Assembly: GCF_009711125.1 (NCBI RefSeq)
Contig: NZ_WMIB01000007.1
Coordinates: 1 to 64,000 of the forward strand
DNA: 64,000 bases
Direction of reading: 5' to 3'
Origin: Metabacillus mangrovi
Lineage (GTDB): Bacteria; Bacillota; Bacilli; Bacillales; Bacillaceae
Part shown: one piece after another, positions 42,779-51,825 of the stretch
Position numbering within the stretch: the stretch's first letter is position 1
Layout of the letters: every line of letters starts with the position of its first letter
The notes under the pieces: model-generated
Database searches by the model: none
What the model saw: the letters and a program-made list of their open reading frames with translations, nothing else
What the model was told of the DNA's origin: nothing
Made by a program: the position numbers and the translations under genes

Positions 42779-44074
42779 ATGATTAAATTATATTACGAAA
42801 AAATTTTGGCCTGGATTAAAGCTTATCATCTGGAAATTGGTGTAGGCCTATGTTTCATCCTTCCGCCAATCGGGATTGTCTGGCTTGTTGTCATAGGCTG
42901 GGATCATTTAAATAAGGCGGTCTATCGAAGAGCACCATTCAGCTTGAATGTAACCACATTTTTCTTTATGTGCCTCCTGGTGTCAGCCGCAGGTGCCGGG
43001 ATTGTCAGGCAAAATGCCTCCTACCTGCTCATCGTCGGCTTAATCGCAGGATACTTGGGATTATATCTATACATTAAAGAAACCTTGACTCTCGGATCGT
43101 TTCAGCGTTATAAACGCATCGTCATCGCAGGTGGATTTTATTTATTTTTGTCCGGTTTAATGCTCAAAGACCATTCTTTGAACGGAATCTTTGCATTTCT
43201 TACAGGGACGCAGTTTATCGGAGGATCCGGCGGCAGCAGCCAAGCAAGACTGTTTGGCAGTGCCTATAATCCGAATTTCACAGCCTTCCTGCTGCTGCTC
43301 ACCTTTACCTTTGTATTGACGAGCATGATCGGCCATTTTAAAAATAAAGAGAACCGGCTGCTCCTTTACCAGGTTCCGCTGATTCTTGTGATTGCTGCTG
43401 CCATTTTTCAAACGGGTTCCCGTTCCGGAGTGGCTACAATGTTCATCCTTTGCCTGTTCCTGGTCATCAAACTGAACCCGAAACTTGGCATTACGTGCCT
43501 CGGGATGATGTTTGCTGTCCGCGACCAGCTGATTGCGCTCATTCCAAGAACAGAAGTGATTGATCACTCAGCCATGGCCAGAAAGGAAATCTGGCTGAAC
43601 AGTCTCAGCATCTGGAAAGACAATACGTTTTTCGGAACCACCCCGCTCGGATACTATGACTCCTACCTGGAGCTGACGGGAAAAGGGGTTCCGCATGCCC
43701 ACAACATGTTTCTCGCTTTTTTCGCAGAATATGGAACGATAGGCGGCCTGGCCTTCCTGATCCTTGCCGGCTCCGTCGCATTTAAGTTCTGCTGCCTTTA
43801 TTTTATGGAATCAAAGCGGAAGCATTTGCTGAATCTTTTCATGATTTCCATTCCCATCATCTTTTTAACTGGGATTCTCGACCACCCTCTCGTATCGCCG
43901 CAAACAGCTTTGATTACTGTCATTCTGCTTGCGAGCTGGGACCGCTACACAGAACCTGTTCATGTCGTTCAGAAATCAGCAGCATACGTGAAAAGGGCTT
44001 TTCTGCGGATCAGCCTGCAGGCTGAAAAATCGCACAATCTGACCAAATCACAAAAGAATAAAGGAAAATATTAA
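42779..44074 (+). CDS. O-antigen ligase/polymerase-like membrane protein
   Basis: Polytopic membrane protein of 431 residues, about 11 segments, with the Wzy/WaaL-type signature: [10 protein letters not shown] in the middle and a large loop ending [15 protein letters not shown], where an H-x-H...N motif is typical. It would polymerise or ligate surface polysaccharide, or transfer to a lipid carrier outside. AGAGGAGA precedes the ATG. No other polysaccharide genes are near, so it is an orphan. A long AT-rich leader (about 340 bp) precedes it. Confidence 0.85.
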   Translation: MIKLYYEKILAWIKAYHLEIGVGLCFILPPIGIVWLVVIGWDHLNKAVYRRAPFSLNVTTFFFMCLLVSAAGAGIVRQNASYLLIVGLIAGYLGLYLYIKETLTLGSFQRYKRIVIAGGFYLFLSGLMLKDHSLNGIFAFLTGTQFIGGSGGSSQARLFGSAYNPNFTAFLLLLTFTFVLTSMIGHFKNKENRLLLYQVPLILVIAAAIFQTGSRSGVATMFILCLFLVIKLNPKLGITCLGMMFAVRDQLIALIPRTEVIDHSAMARKEIWLNSLSIWKDNTFFGTTPLGYYDSYLELTGKGVPHAHNMFLAFFAEYGTIGGLAFLILAGSVAFKFCCLYFMESKRKHLLNLFMISIPIIFLTGILDHPLVSPQTALITVILLASWDRYTEPVHVVQKSAAYVKRAFLRISLQAEKSHNLTKSQKNKGKY

Positions 44075-44115
44075 TTTGGACAGTGTTCTGCTGCTCGAAG
44101 CTTAGGAATATTGTA

Positions 44116-44148
44116 AGAAAGACGTGCGGGTATCTGCACGTCTTTTCT
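44116..44148 (+). terminator. Terminator between the ligase-like gene and oxdD
   Basis: AAAGACGTGC/GCACGTCTTT (44118-44127 with 44136-44145). Only 31 bp separate it from the oxdD start, and no promoter is obvious in between. Confidence 0.85.
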
Positions 44149-44178
44149 CTTACTCCTTCAGCGGAAGAGGTGTTTAGC

Positions 44179-45366
44179 ATGAGTGAAGATTATCGTCCGA
44201 AAAAGAAAATCCCGCAGCCGATCCGGAGCGATGGCGCCGGCGCCATTGATGCCGGGCCCAGAAATGTGCTCCGTGACCTTCAGAACCCGAATATGTTCAT
44301 TCCGCCCAAAACAGATGAAGGGCTCGTCCCAAACCTTAAGTTTTCCTTCTCTGATACGAACATGAAATTGAATTTCGGCGGCTGGTCAAGAGAGATTACC
44401 GTCAGGGAGCTGCCTGTCTCAACGACCATAGCCGGAGTGAATATGAGCCTGACGGCCGGAGGAGTCAGAGAGCTCCACTGGCATCAGGAAGCAGAATGGT
44501 CCTATATGATAACAGGACGCGCCCGCATCACAGCCGTTGACCAGAATGGCCGTAATTTTATCGCAGATGTCGGACCGGGGGACCTGTGGTATTTTCCACC
44601 CGGCATCCCTCATTCTATACAGGGGCTGGAACAATGCGAATTCCTGCTTATTTTTGATGACGGCAACTTCTCGGATTTAAGCACACTCTCCATATCGGAT
44701 TGGTTCGCCCACACACCGAAGGACGTATTATCGGCAAACTTCGGAGTGCCGGAGAGCGCCTTCCGGAATATCCCGGACCGGCAGGTGTACATTTATCAGG
44801 GGGAAGTACCGGAGCCGCTTGAAACGCAGGAGGTCTCCTCCCCGTACGGAGAGGTGCCTCTCAGCTTTAAGTACGAACTGCTGAAGCAGACACCGATTGT
44901 GACCCCGGGCGGAAGCGCACGGATTGTAGATTCGAGGAACTTTCCAATCTCTAAGACGATTGCAGCTGCACTGGTTGAAATTGAACCGGGGGCAATGAGA
45001 GAGATGCACTGGCACCCTAATAATGCCGAGTGGCAATATTATCTGTCCGGGAAGGCCCGCATGACGGTCTTTCTGGGGAACGGCACAGCCCGGACCTTCG
45101 ATTACCAGGCAGGAGATGTCGGATACGTCCCGTTCGCCGCAGGCCATTACATCCAAAATACCGGGACGGAAACCGTGTGGTTCTTGGAAATCTTTAAAAG
45201 TGACCGCTTTGAGGATGTCTCCTTGAATCAATGGATGGCCCTGACGCCAAGGCAGATTACGGAAACAAATATCAATGCAGGACCCGGGCTTCTTGATGCT
45301 TTGCGCAAGGAGAAGTGGCCGGTCGTAAAATACCCAGGCTTCTCATATTACCCGAAGGAACACTGA
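44179..45366 (+). CDS. oxdD: Oxalate decarboxylase, OxdD-like, with altered lid
   Basis: Bicupin Mn enzyme turning oxalate into formate and CO2, 395 residues. Mn ligands are complete in both cupins: H100, H102, E106, H145 and H277, H279, E284, H323; E337 matches OxdC Glu333. The lid loop that is SENST (161-165) in OxdC reads SDLST here (165-169), so the catalytic Glu162 position is Asp166. The N-terminal [13 protein letters not shown] and overall sequence are closest to OxdD, a spore-coat-associated paralogue. GAAGAGG precedes the ATG. It may be read through from the upstream gene. Confidence 0.9.
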   Translation: MSEDYRPKKKIPQPIRSDGAGAIDAGPRNVLRDLQNPNMFIPPKTDEGLVPNLKFSFSDTNMKLNFGGWSREITVRELPVSTTIAGVNMSLTAGGVRELHWHQEAEWSYMITGRARITAVDQNGRNFIADVGPGDLWYFPPGIPHSIQGLEQCEFLLIFDDGNFSDLSTLSISDWFAHTPKDVLSANFGVPESAFRNIPDRQVYIYQGEVPEPLETQEVSSPYGEVPLSFKYELLKQTPIVTPGGSARIVDSRNFPISKTIAAALVEIEPGAMREMHWHPNNAEWQYYLSGKARMTVFLGNGTARTFDYQAGDVGYVPFAAGHYIQNTGTETVWFLEIFKSDRFEDVSLNQWMALTPRQITETNINAGPGLLDALRKEKWPVVKYPGFSYYPKEH

Positions 45367-45397
45367 AAAACCCGCCTTTACTGAAAGGCGGGTTCCC
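45366..45397. terminator. Bidirectional terminator between oxdD and nos
   Basis: AACCCGCCTTT/AAAGGCGGGTT (45369-45379 with 45384-45394). Confidence 0.88.
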
Positions 45398-45400
45398 TGC

Positions 45401-46486
45401 TTAATATGGTTTTTCCTGATAAAAATAGTTTGGCGATTTTACCTCATTGTTATAATTTTTATGGAAAATGTGGGTCGTTGCCGGAGATACCGGGGGGATC
45501 AGCCACGTCCAGTCTCCTGTAACACTCCGTCCGCTGCTCTCTTCCCTCTCTTCAAACCGCTTAAATTGGGAAGCGGCCGTATGATGGTCCACCATGCTGA
45601 CACCCTTCTCCTTAAACGAATAAAGTATCGCAGCGTTCAGTTCAACTAACGCACGGTCCTTCCACAGGCTGGAGGCAAAATCTGTGCTCAGCCCCATAAT
45701 GGACGCCACCTTAGGCAGCATATTATACCGTCCTTCATCCGCCAGGTTGCGCGCGCCGATCTCTGTCCCCATATACCAGCCGTTAAACGGGGCTGCTCCA
45801 TAGACGATGCCGCCAATTTCAAGGCTCATATCCGATATGATGGGAACACCGTACCACTTCATGTTCAGGTCTCCGAACTCCGGCATATCCGGATGGACAA
45901 TCGGCACCTCGATCACGTCTTCTTCGGGGAGGGAAAACCACTTCGGTTCATTGCCACCGGCTGAAATGACAAGCGGAAGCACATCGTAGTCCGAACCTTC
46001 CCCTTCCCAGCCAAGCCCCTGGCAGATCTCTGTAAACTCAGCTGAAGCCGGATCGCCTCTCCAGCCATCTTCAAACGAATAGCCCGCATAGCGGATCAGC
46101 TGGTGGTTCCATATCCTCACCGGGTGCAATCCATTTTCCTTCGGTTTAAAGATTGTAATGGCCGGCCTCACTTTCCCCCCATTCGAAGCAAAACGGATAT
46201 GGCGGAGCAATGCTTCAGCTGCCTGTTCTTCTGTATTCACATGCCGCTCATCCATCACGTGCAAGGACTGCCAGAAGAGCCTCCCAATGCACCGGTTGCT
46301 GTTCCGCCATGCCATCCTGGCACCATGCTCGAGCTCCATCCGGGTATGTACATATTGTCCTGACTCCTGTATCTCTCTATCGATCTCTTCAATGCGTCCC
46401 TGGATCATATGGCTGATTCCAAGTTCCTGATAACTGATCTCTATAAACTCCTTAGCCTTAAGGAACAAGTCGTTTGCTTGTGCCAC
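45401..46486 (-). CDS. nos: Bacterial nitric oxide synthase (oxygenase)
   Basis: Haem- and tetrahydropterin/THF-dependent enzyme making NO from arginine, 361 residues, oxygenase domain only as in other Bacillus NOS. Proximal haem cysteine C66 sits in [12 protein letters not shown], the same number as in B. subtilis NOS; the arginine-binding glutamate is in [16 protein letters not shown] six bases before a GTG at 46486 and the C66 match decide the start over an ATG at 46507. It would protect against oxidative stress and antibiotics. Divergent from the aldehyde dehydrogenase gene. Confidence 0.95.
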   Translation of the reverse strand: MAQANDLFLKAKEFIEISYQELGISHMIQGRIEEIDREIQESGQYVHTRMELEHGARMAWRNSNRCIGRLFWQSLHVMDERHVNTEEQAAEALLRHIRFASNGGKVRPAITIFKPKENGLHPVRIWNHQLIRYAGYSFEDGWRGDPASAEFTEICQGLGWEGEGSDYDVLPLVISAGGNEPKWFSLPEEDVIEVPIVHPDMPEFGDLNMKWYGVPIISDMSLEIGGIVYGAAPFNGWYMGTEIGARNLADEGRYNMLPKVASIMGLSTDFASSLWKDRALVELNAAILYSFKEKGVSMVDHHTAASQFKRFEEREESSGRSVTGDWTWLIPPVSPATTHIFHKNYNNEVKSPNYFYQEKPY

Positions 46487-46609
46487 TGCTGTCCTCCTAT
46501 AAGTCATACTGGACTTTCATCCCCTTAACAATAGTAGAAATGATGCACATTGTCCAATGTCTAAAGACTCCTCAGTCAAACCCGTTTCCGGTTTTGGGAG
46601 CATTAAACA

Positions 46610-46635
46610 GTTTTACCCGGGAGCAGAGCGGGTAT
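46610..46635 (+). promoter_or_regulatory. Sigma-B-type promoter of the aldehyde dehydrogenase
   Basis: GTTTTA (46610-46615), 14-bp spacer, GGGTAT (46630-46635), fitting sigma-B. The start point would lie about 28 bp before the gene. The palindromic look of TACCCG/CGGGTA with a T run is read as coincidence. Confidence 0.7.
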
Positions 46636-46669
46636 TTTTTTTATAGTGCAAAATGATAAGGAGGAAAAA

Positions 46670-48121
46670 ATGACTATGGCATTGGATAAACATTATATAG
46701 ATGGTGAATGGCGAGACGGGTCCAGCGAAAAAACAATCGTGAACACCAATCCCTATTCAGGGGAAACCATTTTCGAAGTCCGTTCCGCAGATAAAAATGA
46801 TTTAAACGAAGCTTACGAGGCTGCTCAAAGAGCACAGAAAAGCTGGAAGAAAACACTCCCGTCCGAACGGAGAGCCATCCTTGAAAAGGTCGGGCGCCAG
46901 CTTGCTGAACGCAAGGAAGAAGTGATCGGCTGGCTGATCCGGGAATCAGGAAGCACGCGGGTAAAGGCAGAGGTTGAATTTGCGGCGACTGTCAACATCC
47001 TGAAGGAATCAGCAAGCTTCCCCTACAGAATTGAAGGCAAAATCCTTCCTTCCGACTATAAAGGAAAAGAAAACCGGGTCTACCGGGATCCGAAGGGCGT
47101 CATTGGCGTAATCGGGCCGTGGAATTTCCCGCTTCACCTTGCTATGAGATCAGTGGCACCTGCGATTGCAACTGGCAACGCAGTTGTTCTTAAGCCCTCT
47201 TCTGACACGATGGTGACCTCAGGGTTCCTGCTGGCTGATCTTTTTGAAAAAGCTGAGCTGCCAAAAGGCGTCCTGAACGTTACAGCAGGCCGGGGATCAG
47301 AAATTGGCGATGATTTCGTTCTGCACAAAATCCCGAAAGTCATTTCATTTACCGGTTCGACAGAAGTCGGCCAGCACATCGCAGAGCTTGCTGCAAAAGG
47401 GCTGAAAGAAACCGCTCTTGAACTTGGCGGAAATAACGTTATGGTCGTACTTGAAGATGCAGACCTGGAACAGGCAGCCCGAGCCGCAGTCTTCGGGAAA
47501 TTCCTCCATCAGGGGCAAATCTGCATGGCATTGAACAGAATCATCGTAGCAGATGCGGTGTATGATGCGTTTACTGAGAAATTCGTTGAGAAGGCAGAGA
47601 AACTAGCTGCAGGCGATCCAGGTGAAGAAGGCACGGCAGTTGGCCCGCTGATCAATGAGGATGCTGTGACCCGAATACAGAAGGATGTAGAAGACAGCAT
47701 CTCTGCAGGCGCAAAATTGCTTGTTTCCGGCAAAACGAATGGCAACGTTCTTCATCCGATCGTACTCGGAGAGGTTAAAAATGACATGCCGATCGCGCAA
47801 AATGAAATTTTCGGCCCTGTCGCAGCCATTATCCGTGCTAAAGACGAAGAGGATGCCATCCGCATCGCAAATGATTCACCATACGGGCTGAGCGGTTCTG
47901 TGTTCAGCGGGAACATAAACAGAGGTGTGAATGTCGCTAAAGAAATCGATACAGGGATGATCCACGTAAATGATCAGCCTGTAAATGATGAATCCCACGT
48001 AGCATTCGGCGGAGAAAAGTTTTCCGGAAACGGACGCTTTAACGGCGAATGGGCCATCGAAAAATTTACAACAGTCAAATGGATCGGCGTTGCAGAAGAG
48101 CCGAGAAACTATCCGTTTTAA
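46670..48121 (+). CDS. Aldehyde dehydrogenase, vanillin/benzaldehyde type
   Basis: NAD(P)-dependent aldehyde oxidation, 483 residues. Catalytic C285 (GQICMALNR) and general base E251 (ETALELGGNN) are present, with the FTGSTEVG nucleotide loop and the PWNFPLHL motif. The sequence is closest to the YfmT-like aromatic/aliphatic aldehyde dehydrogenases of Bacillus. AAGGAGG lies before the ATG at 46670. A sigma-B-type promoter upstream suggests stress induction, perhaps to clear aldehydes. Ends in a bidirectional terminator facing an FAD oxidoreductase. Confidence 0.92.
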   Translation: MTMALDKHYIDGEWRDGSSEKTIVNTNPYSGETIFEVRSADKNDLNEAYEAAQRAQKSWKKTLPSERRAILEKVGRQLAERKEEVIGWLIRESGSTRVKAEVEFAATVNILKESASFPYRIEGKILPSDYKGKENRVYRDPKGVIGVIGPWNFPLHLAMRSVAPAIATGNAVVLKPSSDTMVTSGFLLADLFEKAELPKGVLNVTAGRGSEIGDDFVLHKIPKVISFTGSTEVGQHIAELAAKGLKETALELGGNNVMVVLEDADLEQAARAAVFGKFLHQGQICMALNRIIVADAVYDAFTEKFVEKAEKLAAGDPGEEGTAVGPLINEDAVTRIQKDVEDSISAGAKLLVSGKTNGNVLHPIVLGEVKNDMPIAQNEIFGPVAAIIRAKDEEDAIRIANDSPYGLSGSVFSGNINRGVNVAKEIDTGMIHVNDQPVNDESHVAFGGEKFSGNGRFNGEWAIEKFTTVKWIGVAEEPRNYPF

Positions 48122-48123
48122 GA

Positions 48124-48156
48124 TAAAAAGCACCGGGCTGCTCCGGTGCTTTTTAT
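48124..48156. terminator. Bidirectional terminator
   Basis: AAAAAGCACCGG/CCGGTGCTTTTT (48125-48136 with 48143-48154). Confidence 0.92.
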
Positions 48157-48179
48157 ATGGATATTACTTAAACAAACGT

Positions 48180-49148
48180 TTATTTGGCAGCATTTTTCAG
48201 CTTTAAAGCAAGCTCTTCCCCTGCCGCAAGACCTGACAGGTAAGCACTCTCAAACCTGGACCGGCCCGCAGGATCATCGGTTCTGAGAAACGCATCCCCC
48301 GCTGCCAGAAGCAAACCGCTTTCTCCAATAGAAAGGAACGGCCGGTTTACAAGTTCTGCTGCTTCAGCGTACCTCCAGCGCTTCAGCTGAACAGCCTTGA
48401 CCTTATTTTCCGGAATCACCTTCTCTGCACTATGAAGGATGGCAGAAAGAACGGCAGCTTCCTCTTCTTCAAAATGCTCCTTTGACCATTCACCCTTCAT
48501 ATACACAACAGCGATCGGCTCCTTTGAAATGCCTTTTGCCGACTGTTCTGCAATCCGCTCCACATTCTCCGGCAATCCGCGGTCCAAGTGCCCGTTTTCA
48601 AGCTTCAGGGGCTCAGTTAATACAGCAAGTGCCGCAAAACAGGGATTAAACTGGATAGCAGAAAGACCGCTGTCCTCTTCTATCCCGCTTGCGTTCAGCA
48701 GCTCCAGCGTTTGAGGAGCCGGCATGGTCAGCAGGACCGCCTCGGCTTCGACCGTCTCTCCTGAATCCAATTGAACAGCAAAACCGGTCCCCTTTTCCTT
48801 GACCTTCACAACCCTCGAATTTACTCTTACATCAAAATTTTCCGCAAGCCTTTTGGCGAGACTGTTCATTCCCTCAGTGCCGATGTACCGGGGATGAGGA
48901 TCAGCGTACCATTCTTTAATCCAGCCCTTCTCCAGCCATTTCCCGGCAGCCTCGCGAAGCTCGCTTGTCCTTACAGTGAAAAACTGTGCACCGTGATCCG
49001 CACGGCCGTCTTCGATCCTCCGCGTTGCAAGCCTCCCGCCCGGGCTTCTCCCCTTATCCAGCAGCACAGCCTCAATCCCGTGCTCCTTTAACACTCCTGC
49101 AGCAGCCAGTCCAGACAGACCCGCTCCAACGATCGCAACCTTCACCAT
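48180..49148 (-). CDS. Renalase-like FAD/NAD(P)-dependent oxidoreductase
   Basis: A 322-residue flavoprotein with N-terminal VAIVGAGLSGLAAAGVL (dinucleotide fold) and DKGRSPGGRLATRR, followed by DHGAQFFTVR; these segments are shared with renalase and bacterial homologues. The C-terminal FAD motif is LLLAGDAF. It probably oxidises a dihydro-nicotinamide or amine. GGAGGG lies six bases before the ATG at 49148, chosen over 49154. Divergent from yfmJ. Confidence 0.85.
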   Translation of the reverse strand: MVKVAIVGAGLSGLAAAGVLKEHGIEAVLLDKGRSPGGRLATRRIEDGRADHGAQFFTVRTSELREAAGKWLEKGWIKEWYADPHPRYIGTEGMNSLAKRLAENFDVRVNSRVVKVKEKGTGFAVQLDSGETVEAEAVLLTMPAPQTLELLNASGIEEDSGLSAIQFNPCFAALAVLTEPLKLENGHLDRGLPENVERIAEQSAKGISKEPIAVVYMKGEWSKEHFEEEEAAVLSAILHSAEKVIPENKVKAVQLKRWRYAEAAELVNRPFLSIGESGLLLAAGDAFLRTDDPAGRSRFESAYLSGLAAGEELALKLKNAAK

Positions 49149-49292
49149 TAACATCCCTCCCCCGTCACTTTACCCCGTAACCGGAAGCCTGACAAAAATG
49201 AATCGGCTCCCGGCAAGATGAATTCTTTGAACAAGGGTGCGCATGATGATAGGGTAGTACTAGTGACTTGAAACTTTAAGGAGGAATTGACG

Positions 49293-50318
49293 ATGGAAAA
49301 AACAAGCCAAAAACAAATTCACCTTGCAAAACGCCCTACAGGGATGCCTGACAACGACACATTCGGCTTTAAGGATGCACCTGTTCCCGAACCGAAGGAT
49401 GGAGAAGTGCTGGTACGCACACTCTATTTGTCCGTAGACCCGTATATGAGAGGCAGAATGCAGGACACAGAGTCTTATGTAGAGCCATTCCCGCTTAATG
49501 AAGTGATCCATGGCGGAGTGGTAGGCGAGATTGTCCAATCCAATTCCACTGATTTCAAACGGGGCGACACGATTGTCGGAATGCTCGGCTGGCAGGAATA
49601 TTCCGCCGTACCGGCAAAAGCCGTCCGCAAAATTGACCCGGACACAGCGCCGATTACAACTGCTTTAGGAGTGCTCGGCATGCCCGGCCTGACCGCTTAC
49701 TTCGGGCTCCTTCACATCGGCCAGCCGCAGGAAGGCGAAACGGTCGTCGTATCCGGAGCTGCAGGAGCCGTCGGATCCATCGTCGGTCAAATCGCTAAAA
49801 TTAAAGGGGCCCGCGTTGTCGGAATCGCCGGTTCAGACGAAAAGCTCCAATACCTGAAACAAATCGGTTTTGACGAAACAATCAACTACAAAACCGACAA
49901 CGTCGGACAGGCTCTGAAAAAAGCATGTCCAAATGGCGTAGACGTCTACTTCGACAACGTCGGAGGAGAAATATCCGACGAAGTATACAGCCTGCTGAAC
50001 AAATTTGCCCGTGTACCAATCTGCGGAGCCATCTCCTCCTACAACAAAGCCGGCGAAGACCTGGGCCCGCGCGTTCAGACTAAACTGATCAAATCCAGCG
50101 CCCTCATGAAAGGTTTCGTCGTAGGAGACTACTCAGACCGCTTTGAAGAAGGCACCCGCGCACTCGGCACATGGGTCAAAAACGGCAGCCTGAAATACGA
50201 AGAAACCATCGTCGAAGGCTTCGACAACATCCCGGAAGCATTCCTTGGCCTTTTCAAAGGCTCCAACCTGGGAAAACAGCTCGTAAAAGTAGCCGATCCG
50301 CTATATGCAAAAGCCTGA
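49293..50318 (+). CDS. yfmJ: NADP-dependent medium-chain oxidoreductase (YfmJ)
   Basis: Zinc-free medium-chain dehydrogenase/reductase of the leukotriene-B4-12-hydroxydehydrogenase/CurA type, 341 residues. The start QKQIHLAKRPTGMP, YLSVDPYMRGRM and the cofactor loop SGAAGAVGSIVGQIAK match B. subtilis YfmJ. It would reduce alpha,beta-unsaturated carbonyls. AAGGAGG lies eight bases before the ATG at 49293. Followed by a terminator and a G-rich repeat region. Confidence 0.93.
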   Translation: MEKTSQKQIHLAKRPTGMPDNDTFGFKDAPVPEPKDGEVLVRTLYLSVDPYMRGRMQDTESYVEPFPLNEVIHGGVVGEIVQSNSTDFKRGDTIVGMLGWQEYSAVPAKAVRKIDPDTAPITTALGVLGMPGLTAYFGLLHIGQPQEGETVVVSGAAGAVGSIVGQIAKIKGARVVGIAGSDEKLQYLKQIGFDETINYKTDNVGQALKKACPNGVDVYFDNVGGEISDEVYSLLNKFARVPICGAISSYNKAGEDLGPRVQTKLIKSSALMKGFVVGDYSDRFEEGTRALGTWVKNGSLKYEETIVEGFDNIPEAFLGLFKGSNLGKQLVKVADPLYAKA

Positions 50319-50325
50319 TGGATGC

Positions 50326-50353
50326 GCCGCCCCTGGTTGGGGGCGGTTTTTTT
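50326..50353 (+). terminator. Terminator of yfmJ
   Basis: CCGCCCC/GGGGCGG (50327-50333 with 50340-50346) plus seven T. Confidence 0.92.
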
Positions 50354-50355
50354 GT

Positions 50356-50452
50356 GGAGGTTGGGGTTGTGGGCGGTGGTGGAGGTTGGCGGTTTGGCGG
50401 TGGTTTACGGCGGCGGCAGGCGGCGGGCGGCGGGCGGCAGGCGGCGGTGCCT
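50356..50452 (+). repeat. G-rich GGCGG simple-sequence tract
   Basis: About 95 bp of GGNGG-type repeats with strong G bias on the plus strand, densest at 50408-50447 (GGCGGCGGCAGGCGGCGGG and onward). Potential quadruplex-forming on the plus strand. Confidence 0.75.
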
Positions 50453-50705
50453 GTCCCCGGTTCTGCTAAAGCACTAAAGCTCCGGCACCATCTCTGCAAA
50501 CCGTTGGTGCATAAGGGGTTAGAGTACCTGCCCTTTGTCCCCCGATGCTTTAAAGCATGTGGGGTCGGAGGCGGTGCCTGTCCCCGGTTCTGCTAAAGCA
50601 CTAAAGCTCTGGCACCGCCTCTGCGAACCGTTGGGGCATAAGGGGTCAGAGTACCTGCTCTCTGTCCCCCGATGCTTTAAAGCATGTGGGGTCGGAGGCG
50701 CTTCT
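50444..50705. repeat. 127-bp tandem repeat with GCGGTGCCTGTCCCC and TGCTTTAAAGCA
   Basis: GCGGTGCCTGTCCCCGG occurs at 50444 and 50571, and the 12-bp palindrome TGCTTTAAAGCA at 50546 and 50673, both pairs 127 bp apart. The two units (50444-50570 and 50571-50697) differ at a few positions. A related copy with the same palindrome lies at 61553. No supported gene in 50319-50870. Confidence 0.85.
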
Positions 50706-50870
50706 GTGTGTCGGTGTTCCCAAGGTAGTAGGCAGCAACGAAGTGAAGGCCTGAATATCTCTGAATACCACACCCAGCCGGCGTTGGAGCGTACTGACTC
50801 TCCTATTCGGCGTCGGAGGCATCGTCTATCTGCTTCCACCCTGTAAATTCAATAAAGCATTCATCCTCAT

Positions 50871-51593
50871 CTACCTCTTCCGCCCTTCCACAATCTCCTT
50901 TATTTCCTGGAGCACCGGCATTGCTTCGTACTCTTCTTCGGTGACGCGGCTCCAGACGATGCCTTCTGGTTTGGGTACGGCTGAATTGGTTTTTAGGAGG
51001 CCTTTTTCTGTTGCGATCCAGTCAGCGGTCAGGTCAAATTCTTCTACCGGGATGTCATCTTCTACAAGCTGGAGGCTGTTGACGGTTGTGATGACGGGAA
51101 CAGCGGGGTTTCCGAGTTCGCGGATGATGGCATATTCGCGGTCGGCGTAGCCTTCCCCTTTTCCAAGGCGTCTGCCATCTTCGGTCATGGCTACTGAGCC
51201 GACGATGATCAGATCGATTGTTGGCATTTCAGTTAAGGCGAGCACTTTTCCATACTTGTTAATGTGACTGAGGCTTGCTGCTCTCCGTTCTTCTCCCGCT
51301 GGGACCCATTCCGGCTTCACCATGATAAAACCGGCTTTCAGCCTGGGGGTGGGGACGAGCAGGGTTTTCCCGTCCTTCAGCACCTGTGCCCTCAGCGGAA
51401 GCTGGGGGGCGTCCGGGTTCACTTTGACTGTTTTTGCTTTTTTATATTCCTCCATCCCGGTTACAAACGCTGCAGCTTTTTCAGCGCCCTTAAAGTTTGG
51501 AATTCTTCCTTTCAGCGGGAAAGGAAACCGGCCTGCTTTTTCTTCTGTGAGCACATCCCAAACTTTTTCGCGTATTTCCCTTTTATTTTTCAT
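50871..51593 (-). CDS. 5-formyltetrahydrofolate cyclo-ligase family (MTHFSD-like)
   Basis: A 240-residue protein with the 5-FCL/MTHFS fold, including GKGEGYADREYAIIRELG, the glycine-rich ATP-contact motif, and VKPEWVPAGEERRAAS. It is longer than YqgN-type cyclo-ligases and resembles the MTHFSD-like branch, whose activity is uncertain. AGGGAGAA precedes the ATG. Whether it makes methenyl-THF from 5-formyl-THF is inferred. Confidence 0.82.
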   Translation of the reverse strand: MKNKREIREKVWDVLTEEKAGRFPFPLKGRIPNFKGAEKAAAFVTGMEEYKKAKTVKVNPDAPQLPLRAQVLKDGKTLLVPTPRLKAGFIMVKPEWVPAGEERRAASLSHINKYGKVLALTEMPTIDLIIVGSVAMTEDGRRLGKGEGYADREYAIIRELGNPAVPVITTVNSLQLVEDDIPVEEFDLTADWIATEKGLLKTNSAVPKPEGIVWSRVTEEEYEAMPVLQEIKEIVEGRKR

Positions 51594-51670
51594 TCATGAT
51601 TCTCCCTTTTTCTCTTATTTAACAGGAAATGAGGGCTGATTGTCATCTTTGTCCGTTTAAATGACAGCAC

Positions 51671-51684
51671 GTTTCCCGGGAAAT
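51671..51684. promoter_or_regulatory. Noc-binding-site-like palindrome
   Basis: GTTTCCCGGGAAAT matches the nucleoid occlusion factor Noc consensus ATTTCCCGGGAAAT at 13 of 14 positions. It lies between the cyclo-ligase and yfmM genes. Confidence 0.65.
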
Positions 51685-51825
51685 ATTGATAATCAGCCAG
51701 AGTTTTTTCCGTTATTTCTCAAACTTTTCGGTTGCCTGTCCCTTTCACTATACTTTGCGGTTCGATATAATCGTGGAGTGGAAGTTAAAAAAACGACATT
51801 TATATAAAAGGAAAAGGTGTAGATT

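Noticed and set aside
46608-46643. Hairpin TACCCG/CGGGTA with T run as a leader terminator before the aldehyde dehydrogenase
   Set aside because: The elements coincide with a strong sigma-B promoter match, and the stem is only six pairs; promoter reading is preferred.
50254-50499. Pro-rich minus-strand frame of 81 codons
   Set aside because: It is the antisense reading of the GGCGG tract and repeat; no ribosome site.
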